A stretch of 64,000 bases of DNA, taken from assembly GCF_002288925.2 (NCBI RefSeq), contig NW_022098093.1, positions 873,266 to 937,265 of the forward strand, written 5' to 3'. Source of the stretch: Delphinapterus leucas (lineage: Eukaryota > Chordata > Mammalia > Artiodactyla > Monodontidae). Below are positions 47,790 through 59,300 of this stretch, piece after piece (within the stretch, counting starts at the first letter, position 1; each line of letters opens with the position of its first letter). The translations under genes and the position numbers were made by a program. The notes under the pieces are model-generated. The model worked only from the letters and a program-made list of their open reading frames with translations. It searched no databases and was not told the DNA's origin.

Positions 47790-50404
47790 TTCATGAGGTA
47801 AATTATTCATTTTAAATCAAATTAAAAGAGTACTGGAACATAAATGACAAAAGAATATCTTCCAACTTCCATCTACTTTCTCTTTGACCCTGATAAGTCT
47901 TCTATACCCCAATATCTTCTTTTTCTTTGTTTTTTCACTCATAACACTGAAATAGATCTGAACCTGAGCCCTGTCCCATGTTCTCTTCCAAGATACAAAA
48001 ATCATGTGACATCCACTTTGCCTCCAACCAGTGAGCTTCTTAATTTAATACATACTTTGAATAGTAAAGGCCGGAGACATAACCAGGAAGTCACTTTAAT
48101 GGCATCAATCCTGCCTTCTCTTTTGCTGCTTTCCTAGCACAGCTAAGTTTTAGCTTAGGTGACTGCAGTTCTTCCCTTTCTCACTCACTCCCCTCCCCTT
48201 CAGGTGCTCAATGCATATTTCCTGTGGTCCTATCTTAGTATTACTTATTCTCAGCAGAGCAAACTTTGGTTGAAAGGGATTTTAGATATCCAAAAGCTGG
48301 TTTGTAAATAATGTAGAAAATTAGGATTGATCTTCGCAGGTCTTTAAAAATCATGTCACCTGTCCTGCTGTTCAAGGTTCAGAAACCAAAGAAAAAAATC
48401 TGAAAATATGCAACTTAATCCTAGCACAGCTTATATTTTCCTATTTGGTTCCCATATCTATGCAAGACTGTACTTAACTCACCAGCCAAAGCACTGCGTA
48501 TGTGCTCAGAGTTTCAAATGATACTATCAGTACTCTGTGAAACAATGCACTTCTATTGTCAAAAACACACAGCTGCCAAATTTTTAATTACTTTATTATG
48601 TAAGCAGAATTCGTTCTTCATCTCTCAAGGTTACAGGAAAAGAAAAGGAAATACTAGGTTATCTTGTTAGGAAGTATATGTTCCACCATGGCAAAGTGGA
48701 AAATGCTATTACCTTAATAATTGTCCATTTGCCCTTTAGAGAGAGAATAGGTCTTTCTTTGGGGAAGAACCTTGCTAAGGCACTTGGTATGGTAAGATCC
48801 TGAGAATATGGGTCTTGGAAGGAGAAGCCACAACAAAGTTAAAGGATGAACAAGCCTGCCTGAGACAAGGAGATGAGTTTTAATCTCTCTTTGGAAGGAG
48901 GAGAGCACAGAGGGACATGCAGAGAGAAGGAAGCAGATGGGTGGGCAAGAAAGAAGCTGAGATGCAGAGGTCCTTAGATTGGGAGGATCAGTGGAAATTT
49001 TCTGGAAATCGAGAGACTAATATTTTAAAGTGCCAGGGTTCAATTTGAAGTTATTTCCACTATAAATGACCTTTTACCTTCTCACACTTCTCCGATTCTA
49101 CAACTCTTGAAGATGCTTTGTATGAGGGGTGCATATTTGGGGGCAGTTAGGGTAGAGTCTGCTTCATGCCTGCATAAATGCCATTACAATGACTATATGT
49201 CAGAAAAGAAGGAAATGAGAGGTAGAAGGGACCTGGAAAACACAGGCACCACCCTCCCCTCAAAGTGCAGAAGCTTGAGGACTTCTTTGTCTTCCATTAG
49301 GCGTGAACAGATGTCCAGGTGAGTCTCAAGGGGTCAGGAAATCCCACTTGATATCTAGGTTATCTCATTTCCTAATGGGGAACTTTCATCCATCTGTCAG
49401 AGTTTCAGGAATACAAAACACTAAGGTGTCTTGCCTGGCTGGGAAGGGCATCCTCTTGCTTCTGCTGCCAGTCTTAATGACATTGATAGCAGAGGCTAGA
49501 TAAGCAGTGCCCTGAAAGAAACTCAGGGCTTTATGAACCCATATGAATCAATCCCAACAATATGTGCATAAGCAGTCAGGTCTTTTTTTAAGCAATTGAG
49601 AGTAGAATAAGAAAGCAATCCATTATGAAATGGGTCATTTTTGTCACCATTGTCTATGTCACACTTAGTTTAGATATACAGCACAGAACATTTTATCAAG
49701 TACAGAATTAACTTAAGGTCTAAGAAAAACTAAGGAAGGTGGTGTTTATTTATTTTTTTGGTCAAAAATACGAAAGTTTAGTTAATATTCTTTGAATTAA
49801 TTAAAAAATTAACCACTGGATGATGTATGATCTCCAGCAACCATGGCATAGTTACTGCAGGCAGAGAAAAGCTACCCATTAGTAGCTGTATAAAATCCAA
49901 AGGATAGAGCTGCAAAGCATTGATTCCCTGGTAAAGGATCCCAGGTACAGAAGAGGGAGAAAAAATACCCACCCCGCTGTCACACTTATCCCATTCTTTA
50001 TAACACAGAGGAGTTATAAGGTTTCTTTGACAAGGGCTGTAAAATACTGAGAGCTCCCCAGAGGAAGGAGTAGCCGAGGAACAAGGTTTTATTAATTGCA
50101 GGGTTTATTAAGCATGAATCAATTCCCTATGCCTCCTCATATAACTTGGGCCTACTATTCATTTATAGGAATTTTTAGGTCCAGAATAATTTTTACAAGC
50201 CTTTATCTTTCAAGGCAGATGGAGGCTGGGATGCAAAGTAGTTCTTACTATATTTTTTTCTACGAGTGACTATTTTATACTTCATAATATCTTTTCTTTA
50301 TAGTGAATGTTTTCCTATTTTTGTTTTCCTTAGTCCCTTTTTAATCTGTATGTTTCAGAAAAAGGGAGAAAAACCCAGGTTGTTTTTCTACTTGTGAGAA
50401 TTAT
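47790..50404. other. Unique DNA
   Basis: About 2.6 kb with no gene or family I can support. Frames of 60-97 codons (for example 47,844-48,137 plus) lack domains. Confidence 0.35.
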
Positions 50405-50492
50405 GGTCTGTTCATATTTTTAGCCCCAGTGCCTAGCACAATACATAGTATATAACAGATGTTCAATAAACATTTTCTGAGTGAATGCCTAA
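50405..50492 (+). repeat. L2/MIR-type 3' end
   Basis: 'ttagccccagtgcctagcacaatacatagta', then 'gatgttcaataaacattttctgagtgaatg'. This is the characteristic LINE2 terminus. Confidence 0.75.
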
Positions 50493-50524
50493 ATTGTCCT
50501 TCTGAGCCCATAAGCTGGCTGTGT

Positions 50525-50985
50525 TCTGTTTTTCTCCCATACCTAATTTCAGTCCTTCTTCCTTGAGCTCTGTGTCTTGCAGGTAAAGCTAACTAGTACA
50601 AAGTGCACCAACAGGGTCCCATGCACTGAGGCTTACTTATGACTTTAGTCAATGGGAAGCACCACAGGGTAGAAAGGAGAATGAAGTTTGGGTATTTATT
50701 CTCCACGCTTCCTCCCTGACAGGTTACTACCAAAGACCACAGCTCCTGTCAGATGACCCTCTCCATTTCTCTCTATTCTAGGAACCACTCTGTCCTGGTG
50801 TCCTTTCAAGTCTTGGGATAAACATGACTTCAAACAGTTGTTAGCCCCAGGGAACTTCACAGTACCTTACTGGTATCTCTAAATCCTGTCCATGACTTTG
50901 GAAGTAGTCCCTTTATTAAACTCTCTTCAATTACTCAATTGATTGTGTCATCTGTTTCCTGCTGGGACCCTGACTAATACAGCCT
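50525..50985 (+). repeat. Ancient LINE 3'-region relic (probably L1M type)
   Basis: Recognisable phrases: 'agtcaatgggaagcaccac', 'gacagg...cacagctcctgtcag', 'gttagccccagggaactt', 'agtagtccctttattaaactctcttcaatta', and the end 'ctgtttcctgctgggaccctgactaatac'. These recur as a unit in mammalian genomes; I assign them to an old L1 3' region with moderate certainty. Confidence 0.55.
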
Positions 50986-51704
50986 TATGATGTATAAAAT
51001 ACTATCAAAGTTCAAAAGGTAATTAAATGAAAATTTCAGTATCTGAACATTTTTTTAAATGACAGCTGAGTCTGTTGATCATCTGCATACCTCAGGCTGT
51101 CCTTTTTTTAATTGAAGGCAGAATTGTTTTTTATTTATTTCCTGAGTAAATGTTTAACCAGTTTTATTGAGCTAGTTATGATGTGGGAGCTCTTTTCTGA
51201 TGAAGGTGCTCAGAGGTGTTTTGTAGCTAGTAGCTACAATAGTTATGAAAATACCTTTTTATTTAAAATGTGCACTAAATTACACTTCTGTGAAATTTTA
51301 GATTAAAGTAAGAAGAGTAATAAAAAAACTACATGAAATATATTGTTAAGAAAGGTTATTTCGATGATTGTACAGTAAAATTTTACTAAATGTTCATTTA
51401 TACTGCAAATAAGGATATTGAATTAAAACACGGAGCTTAAAATTTCTTTGAATCACTCTATGTTATTATACATGATTGAATCAATGGGGTTGTATTTTTA
51501 TTTTATGCATCTATAATATAATAAATTATACATGTAATTAATTAAGAGTATAAAATTATTTCCAAAAATATCCAGTGTCCTGAATTTTAAGTAAATCATT
51601 ATTTGAGTGGAATTTATTTCAATATATAATAAAAACTAAATTAAAATCCATACTGCTTCAATATTAAAGAAAAATTAGTCATTTTAACCTTTTCCAAGAT
51701 ATTT
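50986..51704. other. AT-rich unique DNA
   Basis: Nothing recognised. Confidence 0.35.
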
Positions 51705-52072
51705 AATTTTTTTAAATATCTTTATTGGAGTATAATTGCTTTACAATGTTGTGTTAGTTTCTGCTGTACAACAAAGTGAATCAGCTATATGTATACATAT
51801 ATCCCCATATCCCCACCCTCTTAAGCCTCCCTCCCACCCTCCCTATCATACCCCTCTAGGTGGTTTCAGAGCATGGAGCTGATCTCCCTGTGTTATGTAG
51901 CAGCTTCCCACTAGCTATCTATTTTACGTTTGGTAGTGTATATATGTCCATGCTACTCTCTCACTTCGTCCCAGCTTCCCCTTGCCCTCCGTGTCCTCAA
52001 GTCCGTTCTCTACGTCTGCATCTTTATTCCTGCCCTGCCACTAGGTTCATCAGTACCGTTTTTTTTTTTAAT
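51705..52072 (-). mobile_element. 5'-truncated young-type L1 3' UTR
   Basis: Reversed L1 3' end, closely similar to 61,080-61,440: 'tctttattggagtataattgctttacaatg', 'tagtttctgctgtacaacaaagtgaatcagc', a C-rich tract at 51,829-51,843, then 'ctagctatctattttacgtttggtagtgtatatatgtccat'. It carries only 3' UTR sequence. Small frames (97 and 67 codons) over it are artefacts. Confidence 0.93.
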
Positions 52073-53279
52073 GATATATCAGAACAACAACAAAAAAGGC
52101 ATGATAGCATTTTTTCATTCATCTTCATACTAATTTCCCCAACTCAAATATAAAGATAAAGAAAAAGTCACAAGGGGAAAGGTATAAGAAAGAAAACACT
52201 AGGGGAAAAAAGCTGTCAAAATATTATTTCCCTTCTTTCCTCCTTGGATATCAACATTGGGGCTCTTTATGCCAAGTGGAAGCTTATAAAATGTAAGATT
52301 ATAGCTGGATTGGATTAAATTCAAAATGCCCTTTAGCATCACACTCAGTTTTTTCTTATATGGATGAAAGAATGGATTTATCTTCCTGGATTATCATTTT
52401 TTCCCACTTGCCAGTGTGTTTTGGCAGAGTGAGAAGTGGAGGTGGTAAGCACGGTGGTACTCATATCTTCATCAATTATAAAATCACTCCCTCAGTCATT
52501 TTTTGCTACTGAGCCCCTCTCTTTTTTCACTTTTCTTTGTACACTGGTATATGAACTTCTTGCTCTCATTAAATCACTTAGCCCAGATAGAAATATTTAT
52601 TAGGGATAACTTGAGAACACCACTCTAGAAGCAATAACCAGAACATTGGTTTCTTATGCTGGTGCATACTATCGTTTAAATACCCACTTGCCTGACTATG
52701 ACATTTTTTGGTACCAAGCATTTATCACCTCATAAATGTGCATTCTCCAAGTTCTGTCTCTCCTCCTTGAAATGCTGTCTATACAGTTGCCCAATTGAGT
52801 TTCCTAAGAACCCAATGTTATAATTTCAGAAAACAAAGTTGTTGATCACTGTTCATTGCTTCCAGTCTAAACTTCTCTGTGTAAATTTTCCCAAAGCTGC
52901 TTGAGTTGGTTGCTCTCATCACGCTCAATCATATGCCCTATTTCCTCCTACCCAGTTCCCTTGCGCTAGTCATACCAGACCCAAGAATACTATCTAACTC
53001 TTTCTGTCAACCAAAGCTATGCTTATCCCTGCTTACACTGGTCTACTGCCTTTTCTATTGGTTTATATCTGTTCTATTTTTCTTTTTTAATATTTTTTTA
53101 AGCAATCTTCCAGGCAGTAGATGTTGGGGATGTTTTGGAAGGATGAAAAAGCAAAGGGATGAAGCATCATCACGTACTGAGTTCTTAAAGTCATTGGCTT
53201 TTGACTTCAAAGGCAGTGACACAGGGTCCCAAAGAGCTACACAAAGCCAGAGATCCCTTGAGTTTTGGAAAAGAGAATC
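52073..53279. other. Unique DNA
   Basis: No gene supported. The 155-codon frame at 52,906-53,373 joins unique DNA to the old L1 piece that follows, so it is not a real protein. Confidence 0.35.
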
Positions 53280-53680
53280 TGAAAGCCTCCAAATCTATTG
53301 CTTATTTTTAGTTTTATTAAATTTTGGCCAGAGAAGGTGGTCCATGTATTACCAATTCTTTGATATTTCTTAAAACTTCCTTTATGGGATAGGATGGGGT
53401 CAAACTCTGTAAATGTTCTACATATGTCTAAAAACTATGATTTTACTTGGTTTATTGGGTGAAGCTACACACACACACACACACATACCCACACATAAAT
53501 GTAATGAAGATGATAGTTTCTTGTGTTGTTCAAATTCTCCAAATCTTCTCATTATTTTTTCCTGCTTAATTTATAGTTTCTATTATAATTCTCAGTGAAT
53601 GCAGAATTTTTTCAATTCCTCCTTTTATATCTGTCAGATTTCTATTTAAGTATTTTGAGGGTGTATTTGAATTGGATTAG
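53280..53680 (-). mobile_element. Old L1 ORF2 fragment
   Basis: Minus-strand ancient L1: 'attaaattttggccagagaaggtggtccatgtatta', 'ctgtaaatgttctacatatgtctaaaaac', 'ttgtgttgttcaaattctccaaatctt', matching the middle of ORF2 in reverse. A CA microsatellite at 53,468-53,486 interrupts it. No coding capacity. Confidence 0.65.
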
Positions 53681-54055
53681 CCTCTGGATTTATTATCCAA
53701 TTTGTCAGTGAATCCCATCTCACCAAATGAGAAGCTTGATGTAGCACTATGACTACAGGACTGTGTCATAAACACCAGACATATTGGATTAGAAACATAT
53801 TTAAGAACTATTAGTATGGCTGATAGTTCACATATTATTGGAGATGAACACGTGTTATTTGATGGTAGGATGACATCTAATTCATTTGTGTCCACATTGC
53901 CCAGTTCACACCCTGGAACTCAGGGTTGTCAATAAATGATTTCCAAGGGCACCAGAGTTTTTTCTCAAGTATGGTGATAGTAAAACAAAGTCAGGACAAT
54001 GGTTATAAACCTGCTGAACCCATTGTCAAAATTCTGATTCCCAATTAAACAGTTC
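53681..54055. other. Unique DNA
   Basis: Nothing recognised. Confidence 0.35.
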
Positions 54056-54065
54056 AAAGGAAGGT

Positions 54066-54199
54066 CTCTTTTTCTCTTCTTTTCTTTTGGCTGTGCCATA
54101 CGGCATGCAGGATCTTAGTTCCCTGACCAGGGACAGAATCCGCGCCCCCTTCAGTGGAAGTGCAGGGTCCTAACCACTGGAGGGCCAAGGGAAATCCCG
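54066..54199 (-). mobile_element. CHR-1-type SINE
   Basis: Reversed CHR-1: a pyrimidine-rich start (tail), 'ttggctgtgccatacggcatgcaggatcttagttccctgacc', then the B-box complement and 'cctaaccactggagggccaaggga'. The target-site duplication aaaggaaggt lies at 54,056-54,065 and 54,200-54,209. The copy is diverged, as expected for the older CHR-1 family. Confidence 0.92.
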
Positions 54200-54209
54200 A
54201 AAGGAAGGT

Positions 54210-54328
54210 TTCGTTTGTAGATTTAAAAAATCATATGAGTTACAAATCATAGATCAAACAACGGAGAAGATTATTATGATTGAATTTGGGGAAAATCAGA
54301 AAAGGAAGGAAAAGGAGAAAATACTATG
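54210..54328. other. Flank between CHR-1 and L1
   Basis: Short unique AT-rich stretch; pre-insertion DNA of the L1. Confidence 0.4.
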
Positions 54329-54342
54329 AAATGAGAGAAATA
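54329..54342 (+). repeat. L1 target-site duplication, left copy
   Basis: aaatgagagaaata, identical to the right copy at 61,445-61,458. It defines the L1 boundaries and shows insertion by target-primed reverse transcription. Confidence 0.95.
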
Positions 54343-56305
54343 GACTTTAGGAAGATGGCTGAAGAGTAAGACGCGGAGATCACCTTCCTCCCCCCATAGA
54401 TACATCAAAAATACATCTACACGGGGAACAACTCCTACAGAACACCTACTGAACGCTGGCAAAAGACCTCAGACCTCCCAAAAGGCAAAAACTCCCTACA
54501 TACCTGGGTAGGGCAAAAGAAAAAAGAATAAACAGAGACAAAAGAATAAGGACGGGACCTGCACCAGTGGGAGGGAGCTGTGAAGGAGGAAAGGTTTCCA
54601 CACACTAGAAAGCCCCTTCACGGGCAGAGACTGCGGGTGGCGGAGGAGTGGGAGCTTCGGAGACAGAGCAGAGCGCAGCCACAGGGGTGCAGAGGGCAAA
54701 GCAGAGAGATTCCCGCACAGAGGATCAGTGCCGACCAGCACTCACCAGCCCGAGAGGCTTGTCTGCTCACCCGCCTGGGCAGGCGGGGCTAGGAGCTGAG
54801 GCTCGGGCTTCGGTCGGAGCGCAGGAAGAGGACTGGGGTTGGCAGCGTGAACACAGCCTGAAGGGGTTAGTGCACCACGGCTAGCCGGGAGGGAGTCCGG
54901 GGAAAAGTCTGGACCTGCCATAAAGGCAAGAGACTTTTTCTTCCCTCTTTGTTTCCTGGTGCGTGAGGAGAGGGGATTAAGAGCGCTGCCTAAAGGAGCT
55001 CCAGAGACAGGCGCGAGCCACGGCTAACAGCGCAGACCCCAGAGACGGGCATGAGATGCAAAGGCTGCTGCTGCCGCCACCAAGAAGCCGCTGTGCGAGC
55101 ACAGGTCACTATCCACACCTCCCTTCCGGGGAGCCCGTGCAGCCCACCACTGCCAGGGTCCCGGGATCCAGGGACAACTCCCCCGGGAGAATGCACGGCG
55201 CGCCTCAGGCTGATGCAACGTCGTGCTGGCCTCTGCCGCCGCAGGCTCGTCCCGCATCCGCACCCCTCCCTCCCCACGGCCTGAGTCAGCCAGAGCCACC
55301 GAATCAGCAGCTCCTTTAACCCCATCCTGCCTGAGCGAAGAACAGGCACCCTCCGGTGACCTACAGACAGAGGCCGGGCCAAATCCAAAGCTGAACCCCA
55401 GGAGCTCTGTGAACAAAGAAGAGAAAGGGAAATCTCTCCCAGCAGCCTCAGGAGCAGCGGATTAAATCTCCACAATCAACTTGATGTACCCTGTATCTGT
55501 TGAATACACGAAAAGACAACGAATCATCCCAAATTGAGGAGGTGGACTTTAAGAGCAAGATTTATTATTTTTTCCCATTTTCCTCTTTTTGTGAGTGTGT
55601 ATGTGTATGCTTCTCTGTGAGATTTTGTCTGTAGAGCTTTGCTTTCACCATTTGTCCTAGGGTTCTATCCGTCCTTTTTTTTTCTTTAAATTTTTTTCTT
55701 AATAATTATTTTTTATTTCAATAACTTTATTTTATTTTACCTTACTTTATTTTATTTTCTTTTATCCTCTTTCTTTCTTTCTTTCTACTTTTTCTCCCTT
55801 TTATTCTGAGCCATGTGGATGAAAGGCTCTTGGTGCTGCCAGCAGTCAGTGCTGTGTCTCTAAGGTGGGAGAGCCAACTTCAGGACACTGGTCCACAAGA
55901 GACCTCCCAGCTCCACATAATATCAAACGGCAAAAATCTCCTAGAGATCTCCATCTCAACACCAACACCCAGCTTCACTCAACAACCAGCAAGCTACAGT
56001 GCTGGACATCCTATGCCAAACAACTAGCAAGACAGGAACACAACCCCACCTATTAGCAGAGAGGCTGCCTAAAATCATAATAAGGCCACAGACACCCCAA
56101 AACACACCACCCGACATGGACCTGCCCACCAGAAAGACAAGATCCAGCCTCATCCACCAGAACACAGGCACTAGTCCCCTCCACCAGGAAGCCTACACAA
56201 CCCACTGAACCAACCTTAGCCACTGGGGACAAACACCAAAAACAACGGGAACTACGAACCTACAGCCTGCAAAAAGGAGACCCCAAACATGGTAAGATAA
56301 GCAAA
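54343..56305 (+). promoter_or_regulatory. L1 5' UTR / presumed internal promoter
   Basis: The first ~1,130 bp are GC- and CpG-rich, most strongly at 54,560-55,470, in sharp contrast to the AT-rich surroundings. From about 55,540 to 55,800 there is a T-rich stretch with ttatt and cttt units, then an A/C-rich leader up to the ORF1 start. L1 elements carry an internal RNA polymerase II promoter in this region; I infer the same here from position and composition. Several antisense and sense frames of 70-161 codons occur in the GC-rich part. Confidence 0.75.
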
Positions 56306-57200
56306 ATGAGAGGACAGAAAAACACACAGAATATGAAGGAGAAAGATAAAAACCCACCAGACCTAACAAATGAAGAGGAAATAGGCAGTCTACCTGAAAA
56401 ACAATTCAGAATAATGATAGTAAAGATGATCCAAAATCTTGGAAATAGAATAGACAAAATGCAAGAAACATTTAACAAGGACCTAGAAGAACTAAAGATG
56501 GAAACAAACAACGATGAACAACACAATAAATGAAATTAAAAATACTCTAGAAGGGATCAATAGCAGAATAACTGAGGCAGAAGAACGGATAAGTGACCTG
56601 GAAGATAAAATAGTGGAAATAACTACTGCAGAGAAGAATAAAGAAAAAAGAATGAAAAGAACTGAGGACAGTCTCACAGACCTCTGGGACAACATTAAAC
56701 GCACCAACATTCGAATTATAGGGGTTTCAGAAGAAGAAGAGGAAAAGAAAGAGACGGAGAAAATATTTGAAGAGATTATAGATGAAAACTTCCCTAATAT
56801 GGGAAAGGAAATAGTTAATCAAGTCCAGGAAGCACAGAGAGTCCCACACAGGATAAATCCAAGGAGAAACACACCAAGACACATATTAATCAAACTGTCA
56901 AACATTAAATACAAAGAAAATATATTAAAAGCAGCAAGGGAAAAACAACAAATAACACACAAGGGAATCCCCATAAGGTTAACAGCTGATCTTTCAGCAA
57001 AAACTCTGCAAGCCAGAAGGGACTGGCAGGACATATTTAAAGTGATGAAGGAGAAAAACCTACAACCAAGATTACTCTACCCAGCAGGGATCTCATTCAG
57101 ATTTGATGGAGAAATTAAAACCTTTACAGAGAAGCAAAAGCTGAGAGAGTTCAGGACCACCAAACCAGCTTTACAACAAATGCTAAAGGATCTTCTCTAG
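56306..57200 (+). pseudogene. L1 ORF1 (RNA-binding chaperone), one frameshift
   Basis: Encodes the L1 ORF1 protein, which forms a coiled-coil trimer, coats L1 RNA and acts as a nucleic-acid chaperone. The first frame starts at ATG 56,306, contains the charged N-terminus and the start of the coiled coil, and stops at 56,533. The second frame, opening at 56,514, continues the coiled coil (INSRITEAEERISDLEDKI). It then carries the RRM domain (RTNIRIIGVSEEEEE, then ENFPNMGKE) and the C-terminal domain (ADLSAKTLQARRDWQDIFK, then LREF), ending at 57,200. The two overlap by 20 bp in different frames. A net one-base gain near 56,513 explains the break. Total length is about 298 codons, normal for this family. 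Confidence 0.93.
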
Positions 57201-58539
57201 GCAAGACACACAAGAGAAGGAAAAGACCTATAATAACAAACCCAAAACAATTAAGAAAATGAGAATAGGAACATATATATCGATAATTACCTTAAATGTA
57301 AATGAATTAAATGTTCCCACCAAAAGACACAGACTGGCTGAATGGATACAAAAACAAGACCCATATATATGCTATCTACAAGAGACCCACTTCAGACCTA
57401 GAGACACATACAGACTGAAAGTGAGGGGATGGAAAAAGATATTCCATGCAAATGGAAACCAAAAGAAAGCTGGAGTAGCAATTCTCATATCAGACAAAAT
57501 AGACTTTAAAATAAAGACTATTAGAAGAGACAAAGAAGGACACTACATAGTGATCAAGGGATCGATCCAAGAAGAAGATATAACAATTGTAAATATTTAT
57601 GCACCCAACATAGGAGCACCTCAATACAGAAGGCAAATACTAACAGCCATAAAAGGGGAAATTGACAGTAACACAGTCATAGTAGGGGACTTTAACACCC
57701 CACTTTCACCAATGGACAGATCATCCAAAATGAAAATAAAGAAGGAAGCACAAGCTTTAAATGATACATTAAACAAGATGGACTTAATTGATATTTATAG
57801 GCCACTCCATCCAAAAACAACAGAATACACGTTTTTCTCAAGTGCTCATGGAACATTCTCCAGGACAGATCATATCTTGGGTCACAAATCAAGCCTTGGT
57901 AACTTTAAGAAAATAGAAATTGTATCAAGTATCTTTTCCAGGCACAACGCTATGAGACTAGATATCAATTACAGGAAAAGATCTGTAAAAAATACAAACA
58001 CATGGAGGCTAAACAATACACTACTTAATAATGAAGTGATCACTGAAGAAATCAAAGAGGAAATAAAAAAAAACCTAGAAACAAATGACAATGGAGACAC
58101 GACGACCCAAAACCTATGGGATGCAGCAGAAACAGTTCTGAGAGGGAAGTTTATAGCAATACAATCCTACCTTAAAAAACAGGAAATATCTCGAATAAAC
58201 AACCTAACCTTGCACCTAAAGCAGTTAGAGAAAGAAGAACAGAAGAACCCCAAAGTTAGAAGAAGGAAAGAAATCATAAAGATCAGATCAGAAATAAATA
58301 AAAAAGAAATGAAGGAAACGACAGCAAAGATCAATAAAACTAAAAGCTGGTTCTTTGAGAAGATAAACAAAATTGATAAACCATTAGCCAGACTCATCAA
58401 GAAAAAAAGGGAGAAGACTCAAATCAATAGAATTAGAAATGAAAAAGGAGATGAAACAACCGACACTGCAGAAATACAAAAGATCATGAGAGATTGCTAC
58501 AAGCAACTCTATGCCAATAAAATCGACAACCTGGAAGAA

Positions 58540-58560
58540 ATGGACAATTCTTAGAAATGC
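58540..58560 (+). other. ORF2 frameshift site
   Basis: The first frame reads EEMDN then a serine and TAG at 58,552-58,554. The family alignment continues in the other frame with [11 protein letters not shown] from 58,557. A single-base deletion in the gacaattc stretch accounts for the change. Confidence 0.85.
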
Positions 58561-59297
58561 ACAACCTGCCAAGACTGAATCAGGAAGAAATAGCAAATAG
58601 GAACAGACCAATCACTAGCACTGAAATTGAAACTGTGATTAAAAATCTTCCAACAAACAAAAGCCCAGGACCAGATGGCTTCACAGGCGAATTCTATCAA
58701 ACATTTAGAGAAGAGCTAACACCTATTCTTCTCAAACTCTTCCAAAATATAGCAGAGGGAGGAACACTCCCAAACTCATTCTATGAGGCCACCATCACCC
58801 TGATACCAAAACCAGACAAGGATGTCACAAAGAAAGAAAACTACAGGCCAATATCACTGATGAATATAGATGCAAAAATCCTCAACAAAACACTACCAAA
58901 CAGAATCCAACAGCACATTAAAAGGATCATACACCATGATCAAGTGGGGTTTATTCCAGGAATGCAAAGATTCTTCAATATATGCAAATCAATCAATGTG
59001 ATAAACCATATTAACAAATTGAAGGAGCAAAACCATATGATCATCTCAATAGATGCAGAGAAAGTTTCTGACAAAATTCCACACCCATTTATGATAAAAA
59101 CCCTGCAGAAAGTAGGCATAGAGGGAACTTTCCTCAACATAATAAAGGCCATATATGACAAACCCACAGCCAACATCATCCTCAATGGTGAAAAACTGAA
59201 AGCATTTCCACTAAGATCAGGAACAAGACAAGGTTGCCCTCTCTCACCACTATTATTCAACATAGTTTTGGAAGTTTTAGCCACATCAATCAGAGAA

Positions 59298-59300
59298 TAA
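59298..59300 (+). other. ORF2 in-frame nonsense codon (TAA)
   Basis: Lies between the ...VLATSIRE end of one frame and ...KEIKGIQ, with no frame change on either side. It falls 48 bp upstream of the FADD box, so any product would lack the catalytic site. Confidence 0.93.

Noticed and set aside
52906..53373. 155-codon frame
   Set aside because: It begins in unique DNA and continues into an old reversed L1 piece. There is no domain and the composition is low in complexity in parts.
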